A stretch of 32,447 bases of DNA, taken from contig JAUWHO010000044.1 in NCBI GenBank assembly GCA_030605835.1, positions 1 through 32,447 of the forward strand, read 5' to 3'. Positions within the stretch are counted from its first letter, which is position 1. The number at the start of each line of letters is the position of its first letter. This DNA comes from Candidatus Zixiibacteriota bacterium. GTDB taxonomy: Bacteria; Zixibacteria; MSB-5A5; DG-27. The notes under the pieces were generated by a model. That model saw only the letters and a program-made list of their open reading frames with translations, had not been told where the DNA came from and searched no databases. Shown here piece after piece: positions 22,159-30,573 of this stretch. Made by a program: the position numbers and the translations under genes.

Positions 22159-23067
22159 ATGAGAAAAGCATCGCCTCTCTTTATAGTTCTTATTCTGATT
22201 TCAGTAATCATAATGACTCCGGACCGTCGGAAGGCGCCGCCACCGGTTTTCGACGAGGGGGAGGCTTTCAAATTCCTGGAGGCGCAGTGTTCCTTCGGGC
22301 CTCGGAATCCAGGGTCGTATGGTCACGGGCGGTGTCTGGATTATCTTCTTGAGCAACTGACAGCTAGTGCCGACACTGTCTTCAAGCAGGTGTTTACCCA
22401 TATCGAATACGCTACCAGTACCGATGTCGAATACACAAACCTCATTGCCCGTTTCCAGCAGAAGAAAAAGCGGAGGCTTATTTTCTGTGCCCACTGGGAC
22501 ACCCGCCCCTTTGCAGATGAGGATCCTGACAGCTCCAACTGGGACAGACCGATCTTGGGTGCAAACGACGGTGCCTCGGGGGTGGCAGTTCTGTTGGAGA
22601 TCGCGAAGATTTTGGGAGATAGCAAGCCCCGATATGGCATTGACATAGTTCTATTCGACGGGGAGGATGGCGGTCGAAAGGGTCACACCGAGGAATATCT
22701 CTTGGGCTCCAAATATTTCGTTCAGAATATGCCTGTTCCGGAGCCGGAGTTTGTGATTCTGCTGGATATGATCGGGGATCGGGATTTGCAAATATACAAG
22801 GAGGTTTTCTCGAATAGATATGCGCCCGAGGTTGTCGATCTCATCTGGGAGAAAGCGGCGGAGCTAAGACTTCCGGGATTTTTTCGCCTCACCAAACATA
22901 TGATGATCGATGACCACATCCCCTTTTTGGAGCGCGGCATTCCTGCGGTTGATATTATAGATATGGATTATCCCCACTGGCACACCTTAGAGGACACCCC
23001 GGATAAATGCAGTCCCCAGAGCTTGAAGGTAGTCGGAGAGCTACTATTGGCACTCCTCTACGATTGA
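22159..23067 (+). CDS. M28-family zinc peptidase/glutaminyl-cyclase-like protein
   Basis: 302 residues. An N-terminal hydrophobic segment ('PLFIVLILISVIIM', about 5-19) acts as a membrane anchor or uncleaved signal, so the enzyme should face the periplasm. Metal ligands of the M28 fold are visible: 'CAHWDTRPFADED', 'GANDGASGVAVLL', 'FDGEDGG', 'LLDMIGD' and the C-terminal 'PHWHTLEDTPD'. This set resembles glutaminyl-peptide cyclotransferases as much as aminopeptidases; either activity is possible. No ribosome-binding site precedes the ATG because the upstream gap is all heptad repeat, so translation may depend on coupling to lon. Confidence 0.87.
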   Translation: MRKASPLFIVLILISVIIMTPDRRKAPPPVFDEGEAFKFLEAQCSFGPRNPGSYGHGRCLDYLLEQLTASADTVFKQVFTHIEYATSTDVEYTNLIARFQQKKKRRLIFCAHWDTRPFADEDPDSSNWDRPILGANDGASGVAVLLEIAKILGDSKPRYGIDIVLFDGEDGGRKGHTEEYLLGSKYFVQNMPVPEPEFVILLDMIGDRDLQIYKEVFSNRYAPEVVDLIWEKAAELRLPGFFRLTKHMMIDDHIPFLERGIPAVDIIDMDYPHWHTLEDTPDKCSPQSLKVVGELLLALLYD

Positions 23068-23102
23068 CATTCTCCAACCGCTGACAGGGGTGACGGATAG
23101 AA

Positions 23103-23176
23103 GAGAAGGCGGGGATAAATTCCCCGCCCTACAGCTTCTCCGACGTCAGACCGGGGCCGGGGCAGGAATGCCCCGG
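23103..23176. repeat. Two palindromes after the M28 gene
   Basis: GAGAAGGCGGGGA...TCCCCGCC...CTTCTC (23103-23140, inner 8-bp stem at 23108-23128) is followed by CCGGGGCA-GGAA-TGCCCCGG (23157-23176). Neither has a T-run. Together with the next three entries they fill 23068-23444, where I see no gene. Confidence 0.65.
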
Positions 23177-23206
23177 CTATGCCGAGGTGTTCATTTCATT
23201 ACCTTG

Positions 23207-23249
23207 GCGTCAGGAGACGCCCGCCGCAGGCGGACATCGGTCCTGACGC
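23207..23249. repeat. Dispersed cruciform repeat, intact copy
   Basis: GCGTCAGG and CCTGACGC form perfect 8-bp outer arms around an inner CCGCC-GCA-GGCGG hairpin, then ACATCGGT. The element is 43 bp and corresponds to the longer, decayed copy at 17310-17369. Confidence 0.7.
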
Positions 23250-23287
23250 AACCAAGATTCATCGCCTTCCGGCTGGAGGAGCTGCTG

Positions 23288-23325
23288 AAGCTTTCACGGG
23301 CGGGGGTGCAACCCCCACCCGAGCC
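23288..23325 (+). repeat. Fragment of the composite palindromic element
   Basis: AAGCTTTCACGGGCGGGGG-TGCAA-CCCCCACCCG resembles the central hairpin of copies 1 and 2 (AAGCTCGGGCGGGGG-TTGCA-). The remaining parts are absent, and a heptad array begins 20 bases later. Confidence 0.55.
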
Positions 23326-23344
23326 GGTGAGAAGGATCCAACTT

Positions 23345-23421
23345 CCTGTCTCCTATCTCCTACCTCCTGTTCCCTATTTCCTGTTCCCTGTTTCCTATTT
23401 CCTGTCCCCTGTCCCCTGTCT
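23345..23421. repeat. Eleven-unit heptad array 3' of rluD
   Basis: Eleven consecutive units: cctgtct, cctatct, cctacct, cctgttc, cctattt, cctgttc, cctgttt, cctattt, cctgtcc, cctgtcc, cctgtct. On the coding (minus) strand of the pseudouridine synthase this is a purine-rich array starting 23 bases after its stop. It is the most regular array in the window. Confidence 0.9.
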
Positions 23422-23444
23422 CAATATTGGCACTGGTCTGGTAC

Positions 23445-24419
23445 TTACAGGGGGGCAGCTTCCAGAAACTGCAGAGCCCTCTTCATATCCTCTGGCAAGT
23501 CGGCGCGGAACTCCAAGGTCTCCTTCATGGTGGGATGAGTGAAGCTCAAATAATAAGCGTGCAGGGCTTGTCTATCAATCTGTTTGAGGAGGCGATTGGC
23601 CTCTTTTCTTTCCTCCCCGGGGAGGCTTTTCACCCATTTCTGTCTGCCGCCATAGGTGGGGTCCCCCAAGACCGGATGCCCGATGAAGGAAAGGTGCACC
23701 CGTATCTGATGAGTGCGACCGGTCTTTAAGCTCACCTCGACAAAGTCACACAGGCTGAAGATCCTTTTGACCTCGTAAGTGGTAGAGGCCTCTCGGCTTT
23801 TCGCGTAAGTGACCGCCATCGTTTTTCCATCTTTGGGGGAACGTCCGATCGGAAACTCGATGGTGCCGCAATCGTCGGGGAGATGCCCGCACACCAGAGC
23901 CAAATACTTCCTCACGGCTTTTCGGGATTGAATCTGCTCTCCCAGATCAAGCATCGATTTCTCATTTTTCGCCACCACCAGAAGCCCGGAGGTATCCTTG
24001 TCCAGGCGATGAACGATGCCGGGTCTTCCCTTCACGCCGAATGCCAAGAATTCTTCGGTGTGAGCCAAGAGTGCATTCACCAGAGTGCCGGAGCGGTGCC
24101 CGCATGCCGGATGCACCACCATCCCCGCCGGCTTGTTGACCACCAGGAGGTCCTGATCCTCATATACGATATCCAGAGGGAGGGATTCGGCGAGAAGCTC
24201 AAACTGCCTCGGTTCCGGGATGGTCACCTCCACAAGCTCCGCAGCTCTCACCCGGTAATGGGGTTTCCTCTTGCGGGAGTTGACCAGGACGTTTCCGCTC
24301 CTTATCAGTTCCTGAATGTAGGTGCGGGAGATCTTGTCCGTGAACTTGACGCAAAAATGATCGAGCCTTCTCCCCTCCTCCTCTTCTGGAACCTTGAAGC
24401 TGTGCTTCTCTTCCGCCAT
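23445..24419 (-). CDS. rluD: RluA/RluD-family pseudouridine synthase
   Basis: A 324-residue enzyme that converts uridine to pseudouridine in 23S rRNA (RluD-like) or a related RNA. An N-terminal S4 RNA-binding domain (about 15-65, 'RLDHFCVKF') precedes the catalytic domain. The signature 'GIVHRLDKDTSGLLVVAK' carries the catalytic Asp140; 'VNKPAGMVVHP' and 'LKTGRTHQIRVHLSFIGHP' are further family motifs. It lies 9 bases after lspA, a common neighbour. RluD is the likeliest paralogue by its S4 domain, but the exact target site cannot be set from sequence alone. Confidence 0.92.
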   Translation of the reverse strand: MAEEKHSFKVPEEEEGRRLDHFCVKFTDKISRTYIQELIRSGNVLVNSRKRKPHYRVRAAELVEVTIPEPRQFELLAESLPLDIVYEDQDLLVVNKPAGMVVHPACGHRSGTLVNALLAHTEEFLAFGVKGRPGIVHRLDKDTSGLLVVAKNEKSMLDLGEQIQSRKAVRKYLALVCGHLPDDCGTIEFPIGRSPKDGKTMAVTYAKSREASTTYEVKRIFSLCDFVEVSLKTGRTHQIRVHLSFIGHPVLGDPTYGGRQKWVKSLPGEERKEANRLLKQIDRQALHAYYLSFTHPTMKETLEFRADLPEDMKRALQFLEAAPL

Positions 24420-24428
24420 AAGTGCGGT

Positions 24429-24995
24429 TCAAGAGCTTTCTTTGTCTTGGATCTTCCGTTCCGGACGGAGAATGAACAGAAGGATGATGATGAAGACCCC
24501 GACGGTGATGGCGCTGTCCGCCACGTTGAAGACCGGCCACCTCTCCAACACCAGGCCGGGGAAACGCAAAGAGGCGACGTTGAAATCAGGTATGTTGATA
24601 TCGGGGATGTCGAAATCCAGGAAATCTAAAACCTCCCCGAACCAGAGGCGGTCTATCAGATTCCCGAGCGCGCCTCCGACGACCAGCGCCAGGGGGAACC
24701 TCAAGTCGCGATGCCGATGATGGGATATGTAATAGTAGTAGACTATGAAAATTATGGCGACGATGGAAAACAAAAGATAAAAAAGATCCCCCCCATAGCT
24801 TAGGCCGAAGACCCCCCCGGGGTTGTAAATATAAGTTAATCTGAAGAAATCGCCGAAGACCTCGATCGACTCCCCCAGAGAGATGGTCTTCTGAACGATG
24901 AATTTGCTCAGGCGGTCGAGGATCAGCACCCCCAGGCAGACAAACAGAGGGCCAGCCCAGGTCTTGGAGAGGGGTTCCCTTGCAACCGTTGACAC
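24429..24995 (-). CDS. lspA: Lipoprotein signal peptidase
   Basis: About 188 residues, the aspartic membrane protease that removes signal peptides from diacylglyceryl-modified prolipoproteins. Four hydrophobic helices are visible. The catalytic aspartates lie in 'GNLIDRLWFG' and 'FNVADSAITVG', with 'NPGGVFGL' as another conserved loop. I start it at a GTG at 24995, just after the TraR stop (TAACGGTG), because the longer frame would overlap TraR by about 100 bases and adds a polar, unconserved tail. The stretch between 'LDFLDF' and 'FNVADS' is about 20 residues longer than usual and probably forms a periplasmic loop. Confidence 0.9.
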   Translation of the reverse strand: MSTVAREPLSKTWAGPLFVCLGVLILDRLSKFIVQKTISLGESIEVFGDFFRLTYIYNPGGVFGLSYGGDLFYLLFSIVAIIFIVYYYYISHHRHRDLRFPLALVVGGALGNLIDRLWFGEVLDFLDFDIPDINIPDFNVASLRFPGLVLERWPVFNVADSAITVGVFIIILLFILRPERKIQDKESS

Positions 24996-24997
24996 CG

Positions 24998-25384
24998 TTA
25001 GGTTCGGGGAAGTGCCCCCCTCTCCTCCTTCTCCTTGCAGGCGATACACATGCGGGCGTGAGGCACGATCTTTAAGCGTTCGGGCCTGATGGGCTTGCCG
25101 CACACCTCGCAGCTGCCGTAGGTATTGTCCTTTATCCTCCTCAAGGCCTCGTCAATTCGATAGAGGAGACGACCGGTCTGCGAGGCCAAGAGAAAGGCCT
25201 TCTCCCGCTCCGCGGCGTCGGTTCCCTGGTCGGCCATGTGATAGCTGAACGAGGACAGATCCCCGGAGCTTTCGCGAGTGGTGCTGTCCATGGAGCTTTC
25301 CTTCAGCAGACCCATCTCCTCCACCAACCCCACCCGCTTCTTCAAGAGAAGCTTCTCGTATCGCTGTAAGTCTCTCTTTCTCAT
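24998..25384 (-). CDS. TraR/DksA-family zinc-finger protein
   Basis: A 128-residue protein. An N-terminal coiled coil (about 5-30 and 58-85) is followed by a C4 zinc finger with Cys92, Cys95, Cys113 and Cys116 ('CEVCGKPI' and 'CIACKEKEE'). DksA-like proteins bind the RNA polymerase secondary channel and modulate transcription with ppGpp; the short TraR/YocK type in an ileS-lspA operon is common in many phyla. The coil-tip acidic residues typical of DksA are not clearly present ('ADQGTDAAEREK'), so full DksA function is uncertain. Confidence 0.88.
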   Translation of the reverse strand: MRKRDLQRYEKLLLKKRVGLVEEMGLLKESSMDSTTRESSGDLSSFSYHMADQGTDAAEREKAFLLASQTGRLLYRIDEALRRIKDNTYGSCEVCGKPIRPERLKIVPHARMCIACKEKEERGALPRT

Positions 25385-25406
25385 CTCCGAACAGAACTCC
25401 CGAATT

Positions 25407-28400
25407 TTATGTTGAAACCCTCCTCACAGAAATAGCCGCCTTCTCTCCGTTAATGTCCCATCTTTGAGAGAAAGCATCGCCCTCGGTTTTGAACTGGATC
25501 TTCTCCGAGAGTGTTTCCCGCGCTATGTAGTCGGAAAAACCCTCCACCGCTCTCTGGAGCAACGGGGTGGTCTCGATCCCCAGGACTATCCGGTCGCTAA
25601 CGTTGAAACCGGCCTTCTTGCGCATGTTCTGGACTTTGTTGACCACCTCCCGAGCGAAACCCTCCCCCCGGAGCTTATCGTCGAGCTCGGTAGAGAGGTA
25701 GACCCGGTAGCCGTTCTCGCTGGCGCCGACATACCCAGCTCTGGTGACCTCTTCGATTTCGACCTCCGAGGCCTCTATGGACTCCTCCTGTCCCTCCACG
25801 GACAGTTTCAAGCTGCCGCTGGCGCGGAGCGCCTCCACCTTTTCGGCGGGAAGCTCTCTAATTACTTCGGCGACAGCGTTCACTTTCTTACCAAATCTGG
25901 GTCCCAGGTTCTGAAAGATCGGCTTCGCCACCAGCCGCTTCAAGCTGGAAGCGTCCTTCAGGAACTCGACCTCTTTGACGTTTACCTCCTCGGTGAGCAA
26001 ATCCAACAGCCCGTCTAAGAGCTGTGGAGCTTCGTCTTCCGGGAGGATCACCGAGATCTTTTTGAGCGGCTGTCTCACCTTCAGTTGAGCCGATTTTCTG
26101 GCCGCCAACCCCAGGCTGATGATCTTTCTCGCGGTTGACATCCTCCACTCCAGTTTCTTATCGATTAGCTCCTCCCGACCCGGGGGATAGTCGGAGAGAT
26201 GAACGCTCTCCGGAGCCTGGGGGTCCTGCTTGGCAACGAGTTCCTGGTAAAGCTCCTCGGCCACGAAGGGAACCACCGGGGCGACCGCTCTCACAAAGGC
26301 GACCAGGACCTCATACAGGGTGAGGTAGGCAGAAAGTTTGTCGGGGGACTCCTCCGCACCCCAGAAGCGTCTCCGGGAGCGACGAACATACCAGTTGGAC
26401 AGATCCTCGATGAGAAAATCCTGCAGCAGCCGGGAGGCTCTGGTGATCTGATAGTCTGACAGATTCCTGTCGGCGGCCAAAAGAGTGCTGTTTAATCGGG
26501 AGACTAACCAGCGGTCCAAGGGCGGTCTTTGGTCAAGATCCAGCTGGTGTTCTCCGGGATCGAACTTGTCGATGTTGGCGTACAGGGCGAAAAAGGAGTA
26601 ACTGTTCTTCAGAGTTCCCAAAAACCTCCTGGCAACCTCGGTTACCCCCTCGGGGTCGAAACGGGTCGGGAGCCAGACCTGGGAGGTGGTGACGACATAC
26701 CAGCGGGTGGCATCGGCACCGTGTCGGGAGAGAATCTCGCGGGGATCGACGACGTTCTTCTTCGACTTGCTCATCTTGACCCCTTCCTTGTCCTGGATGA
26801 GCTCGTGGACGATCACGTTTTTGTAAGCGGGCTGGTCGAAAAGGAAGGTCGAGATCGCCAGGAGGGAATAGAACCAACCCCGGGTCTGGTCGATCCCCTC
26901 GCTGATGAAGTCCGCCGGAAAACGGTTTTTGAACTCCTCCTTATATTCGAAGGGATAATGATACTGAGCGTGGGGCATGGCCCCGGAGTCGAACCAGGCG
27001 TCGATCACCTCCGGGGTGCGCCGCATCACGCCGGAACATTTGTCGCATCTCAGGGTGACCTCATCCACGAAGGGGCGATGCAGATCCAGGGGGTCGGGAA
27101 CTGCCTCACCCTTCTCCTTCAGCTCGGCGATACTCTCAATGGAGGTCTCCGCCCGGCAGTTGTCGCAAACCCAGATGTTGAGGGGGGTACCCCAGTATCT
27201 CTCCCGGGAGAGGGCCCAATCGACGTTCCCCTCCAACCACTCTCCAAATCGTCCCTCCTTCAACTCCGGGGGATACCAGTTGATCTTGCGGTTGTTAGCC
27301 AGGAGTCTGTCCTTATAGCCGGTGGTGCGGATGAACCAGGATTTGCGAGCATAATAGATCAGGGGCGACTCGCACCTCCAGCAGAAGGGGTAGGTGTGAC
27401 GATAGGTTTCGCTCTTGAAGAGCAGACCTCTCTTCGTCAAATCCTCAAGGATGAGAGGATCGGCCTCCTTGACGAACATCCCTCTCCAGGGGGTGACCTC
27501 CTCGGTCAACCTCCCCCTCTCGTCGACGCTCTGAACCACCGGAAGGTCATAGATTTTGCTCAGCTCGTAGTCGTCGGCACCGAAGGCGGGGGCGATGTGA
27601 ACGATCCCGGTCCCCTCCTCGGTGGTGACGAAGTCGGCCAAACAGACGTAATAGGCTTCCCGATCCGGTTCGGAGAAACTGAAGAGGGGCTTGTAACGGA
27701 GGCGCTCCAGTTTCGTTCCTGGGAAGGTTTCGATCGGCTCCCGCACCTGGGGGAAGAGTTTTTCGGCCCGGGAGCGAGCCAGAATCAATTTATCACCTTC
27801 ATACTCGATCTTGACATATTCAACTTCAGGGTGGACTGCCAAGGCAACATTCGAAATCAAGGTCCAGGGAGTGGTGGTCCAGACGAAGAAGTAGGTGCCA
27901 GGTTGGTCGACAAGCTCGATCTTGACGTAGACGGAGGGATCTTCGACCTCCTCGTAACCGAGAGCAACTTCGTGAGATGATAAAGCCGTCCCGCACCGTG
28001 GACACCACGGAAGAATCTTGTGCCCTTTGTAAAGAAAACCCTTGCGGTGGAACTGCGCCAGGCTCCACCAGACCGACTCGATATACTCGTTGGTGTCTGT
28101 GATGTAAGGATGCTCCAGATCCAGCCAGAAGCCTAAATTGACGGTGAACTCGTCCCACTCCTTTTTGTATCTGAAGACTGACTCCTTACACTTCTGGTTG
28201 AACTTGACGATGCCGTACTCTTCGATCCTCTCCTTGGAGTCGAATCCCAGCTCCCTCTCCACCTCCAATTCGACCGGAAGGCCCTGGGTGTCCCACCCCG
28301 CCTTGCGCTCTACCAGAAAACCCTTCATAGTCTTATAGCGGCAGATGGTGTCTTTGATGGTTCGAGAGAGGGCATGACCAATGTGGGGCAGACCGTTGGC

Positions 28401-28550
28401 GGTGGGTGGACCCTCGTAGAAGACGAAGGCTGGAGAGCCCTTTCGGATCTCAATCGATTTCTGGAAGATGCGATTCTTCCCCCAGAATTCGTTGATCTCT
28501 CTCTCTACCTGAGGATAATTAAATTCCTCTTTGATTTGTTTGAAAGGCAT
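25407..28550 (-). CDS. ileS: Isoleucine--tRNA ligase, type 2
   Basis: 1047 residues, charging tRNA-Ile with isoleucine and editing valine. The HIGH motif is at 56-59 ('ANGLPHIGHALS') and KMSKS near 593 ('GVKMSKSKKN'). The CP1 editing insert (about 190-400) contains 'FVWTTTPWTL'. Zinc-type CxxC pairs are seen in 'WVCDNC' and 'LRCDKC'. The 'PPTANG' form of the first motif and the length fit the eukaryote-like IleS2 type, known in other bacteria for low mupirocin sensitivity. Nothing resembling a T-box leader can be expected, since the gene starts one base after the upstream coding sequence. Confidence 0.96.
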   Translation of the reverse strand: MPFKQIKEEFNYPQVEREINEFWGKNRIFQKSIEIRKGSPAFVFYEGPPTANGLPHIGHALSRTIKDTICRYKTMKGFLVERKAGWDTQGLPVELEVERELGFDSKERIEEYGIVKFNQKCKESVFRYKKEWDEFTVNLGFWLDLEHPYITDTNEYIESVWWSLAQFHRKGFLYKGHKILPWCPRCGTALSSHEVALGYEEVEDPSVYVKIELVDQPGTYFFVWTTTPWTLISNVALAVHPEVEYVKIEYEGDKLILARSRAEKLFPQVREPIETFPGTKLERLRYKPLFSFSEPDREAYYVCLADFVTTEEGTGIVHIAPAFGADDYELSKIYDLPVVQSVDERGRLTEEVTPWRGMFVKEADPLILEDLTKRGLLFKSETYRHTYPFCWRCESPLIYYARKSWFIRTTGYKDRLLANNRKINWYPPELKEGRFGEWLEGNVDWALSRERYWGTPLNIWVCDNCRAETSIESIAELKEKGEAVPDPLDLHRPFVDEVTLRCDKCSGVMRRTPEVIDAWFDSGAMPHAQYHYPFEYKEEFKNRFPADFISEGIDQTRGWFYSLLAISTFLFDQPAYKNVIVHELIQDKEGVKMSKSKKNVVDPREILSRHGADATRWYVVTTSQVWLPTRFDPEGVTEVARRFLGTLKNSYSFFALYANIDKFDPGEHQLDLDQRPPLDRWLVSRLNSTLLAADRNLSDYQITRASRLLQDFLIEDLSNWYVRRSRRRFWGAEESPDKLSAYLTLYEVLVAFVRAVAPVVPFVAEELYQELVAKQDPQAPESVHLSDYPPGREELIDKKLEWRMSTARKIISLGLAARKSAQLKVRQPLKKISVILPEDEAPQLLDGLLDLLTEEVNVKEVEFLKDASSLKRLVAKPIFQNLGPRFGKKVNAVAEVIRELPAEKVEALRASGSLKLSVEGQEESIEASEVEIEEVTRAGYVGASENGYRVYLSTELDDKLRGEGFAREVVNKVQNMRKKAGFNVSDRIVLGIETTPLLQRAVEGFSDYIARETLSEKIQFKTEGDAFSQRWDINGEKAAISVRRVST

Positions 28551-28551
28551 T

Positions 28552-29727
28552 TCAATTCAGACTAAGACCTAATTTACCGCACAGCAATCTCTCAGCGAAG
28601 TCGAACTCTCTAAGCTCTGGAAATGTTTCTTTCAACTTTTGCACTCTTTTTAACGTCGTCCGGTAAATCACTGGGCTTTCCTTGCTTGGATTTGGGTCGA
28701 CTATTCGCATTGCGTATTTCCTGATCATTAGAAGCGTATCTGGGTTTTGTAGTTTCTCATTCGTGGATAGCTCCAAGAACCTTTTACATCTCCCACGGTC
28801 AGACCACATCGAATAATTCAAATCGTTGAGGTGGGCATCATAATATGGATTACTCAAGTCCCCTCCCATTTTGGAGTTTACACATAGTGTGTACACACGA
28901 TCAGCGATCTCAAAGTGGGAATTGGCTCCGACGTCCTCAAAAGACAGATTAGAAACGATTTGTTGATGCACAATGTCTGACCTCAATTCATAAAAGAGAC
29001 CGGCCCAGTCTTCGAGGCGGCGAATATCAACACCAATGCAGGAAAACACGTTGGACAGCTCCTTTTGAAAGGCCTTCTTTTTCCCATAAAAGGGAAGTTG
29101 AAAAAGTGTCTCAAAAGCTGTGCAGAGAAATACCAACTGAACGAATTTTGTGGAGTATGCAGCTTTAGTGTGTGCCAGATTATACCAACGTAACGAGTCA
29201 AAAAAACTGATGTCTTTCTTACCATGCTGAAGAGCCTCACGAAAGTCCTTGAAAAGCCTGTTTCGTTGTATCCTGACTACTGGCCTTTTAAGAAAGAGAT
29301 AATATGGCGGCTGGACAAAGTCATCTGCACCAAGAGGCACGGATATTCGGGCTGCCCAAGATATAGTTGTCTTTGTGACAGGTGCGCTCGATCCCAATTC
29401 AGAGCTAAAGAAAGTGAATTGGTCTGCCAAGTCCGGGGAAATGTCGCCATTAGTCAGAGAAACATAGGCAATCGCATCTACGCAATGTTGAAAGTTGTCG
29501 GCATCGTCGCTGGCAGAGCCGGTATTATAAGCAACAGTGAGAAATGCGCTTTCACCCTTCTTGGCGTCTAGGAAACGGTCCACTAAAAAATTCAAGTTCG
29601 TGTTCTCAATATGAGTTAGAATTCCAAGATTAGCGCCAGAACCAAACCTCTCGAACCTGTAAGAGCCAAAATCAAAGCACTCCTCAAAGGCTACCCAAGG
29701 CAATATATAAATGCGACGTTTCATCAT
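28552..29727 (-). CDS. HEPN-domain-like hypothetical protein
   Basis: 391 residues, no close family recognised. The middle to C-terminal part (about 175-320) looks like a HEPN domain: a helix with 'FVQLVFLCTAFETLFQ' is followed by 'LFYELRSDIVHQ', where Arg249 and His254 form the RxxxxH motif of HEPN ribonucleases. The arrangement is reminiscent of ApeA-type proteins. The N-terminal ~170 residues are beta-rich in appearance and unassigned. Its ATG overlaps the punA stop (ATGA) and its stop lies one base from the ileS start, so it is expressed inside the housekeeping operon. The DNA is visibly more AT-rich than its neighbours and few relatives of this operon carry such a gene, which suggests acquisition. 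A defence or RNA-cleaving role is inference. Confidence 0.7.
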   Translation of the reverse strand: MMKRRIYILPWVAFEECFDFGSYRFERFGSGANLGILTHIENTNLNFLVDRFLDAKKGESAFLTVAYNTGSASDDADNFQHCVDAIAYVSLTNGDISPDLADQFTFFSSELGSSAPVTKTTISWAARISVPLGADDFVQPPYYLFLKRPVVRIQRNRLFKDFREALQHGKKDISFFDSLRWYNLAHTKAAYSTKFVQLVFLCTAFETLFQLPFYGKKKAFQKELSNVFSCIGVDIRRLEDWAGLFYELRSDIVHQQIVSNLSFEDVGANSHFEIADRVYTLCVNSKMGGDLSNPYYDAHLNDLNYSMWSDRGRCKRFLELSTNEKLQNPDTLLMIRKYAMRIVDPNPSKESPVIYRTTLKRVQKLKETFPELREFDFAERLLCGKLGLSLN

Positions 29728-30545
29728 ATTCTTTCGAGGGTTTTGACTATGAGCCTCTTCAACTTTGGCTCTGCCTCCGCGGCGGTCTTTAAGATCTTTT
29801 CGAGATTCATCGGTCCCAGAGCGTCGGGCAAACCCATGTCGGTGACGATCGAAAGCCCTAAGACCTTACTTCCCTGGTGTCTGGCGACTATGACCTCCGG
29901 CACCGTGGACATCCCCACCACGTCGGCGCCGATCATACGCAGGAAACGGTACTCCGCGGCGGTCTCCAGATTCGGCCCGGCGACGGAGACATAAACCCCC
30001 TTCTGAAGCCTTATCCCCTCATCCAAGGCCACCTCCTCCACCAGCTTCATCAAATCGTGGTCATAACAGTCATACATGTCGGGGAATCGAGGACCGAGTT
30101 CGTCGTAATTCTTGCCGATCAGGGGATTATCTCCCTGGAGATTTATATGATCGGTTATCACCATGATATCGCCGGCTTCAAACTGTGGGTTCATTCCCCC
30201 GCAGGCATTCGAGACCACCAGGATTTTCACGCCCAACTTGTGCATCACCCTGACCGGAAAGGTCACCTCCTGCATGCTGTAACCTTCGTAGTAGTGGAAA
30301 CGCCCCTGCATCGCCATCACCTTCTTGCCGGAGAGAGCTCCCAAAAGGAGCCGTCCGCTGTGGCTCTCCACCGTGGAGACCGGGAAATGAGGAATGTCGG
30401 TATATTCAATGACCTTGTCTACCTGAATCTCCTCCCCGGTGGAGCCCAGCCCGGTTCCCAGGATAATCCCTATCTCGGGGGTGATCTTCGTCTGCTGTTT
30501 GATGAAATTGGTCGCCTGATCTATCTTCTCCAAAAGGTCTTCCAT
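29724..30545 (-). CDS. punA: Purine-nucleoside phosphorylase (inosine/guanosine type)
   Basis: 273 residues from the ATG at 30545, which I prefer to the longer frame because the extra 33 residues overlap the divIVA end and are not conserved. It splits purine nucleosides with phosphate to base and ribose-1-phosphate. Family motifs are 'ILGTGLGS', 'FPVSTVESHSG', 'GRFHYYEGY', 'VSNACGGMN', 'SVAGPNLETAAEYR' and 'VGMSTVPEVIVARH', all of the trimeric class. AGGAAAGGG lies about ten bases before the start. Confidence 0.93.
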   Translation of the reverse strand: MEDLLEKIDQATNFIKQQTKITPEIGIILGTGLGSTGEEIQVDKVIEYTDIPHFPVSTVESHSGRLLLGALSGKKVMAMQGRFHYYEGYSMQEVTFPVRVMHKLGVKILVVSNACGGMNPQFEAGDIMVITDHINLQGDNPLIGKNYDELGPRFPDMYDCYDHDLMKLVEEVALDEGIRLQKGVYVSVAGPNLETAAEYRFLRMIGADVVGMSTVPEVIVARHQGSKVLGLSIVTDMGLPDALGPMNLEKILKTAAEAEPKLKRLIVKTLERI

Positions 30546-30573
30546 CCTGACTTTCCCTTTCCTGCTTAAGGAT

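Noticed and set aside
23345-23421. Possible CRISPR array
   Set aside because: Units are 7 bp without spacers and there are no cas genes; it is a simple tandem heptad repeat.
26529-27980. 483-residue open frame on the plus strand
   Set aside because: It lies wholly inside ileS on the opposite strand, has no family features, and reflects GC-rich codon use of the real gene.
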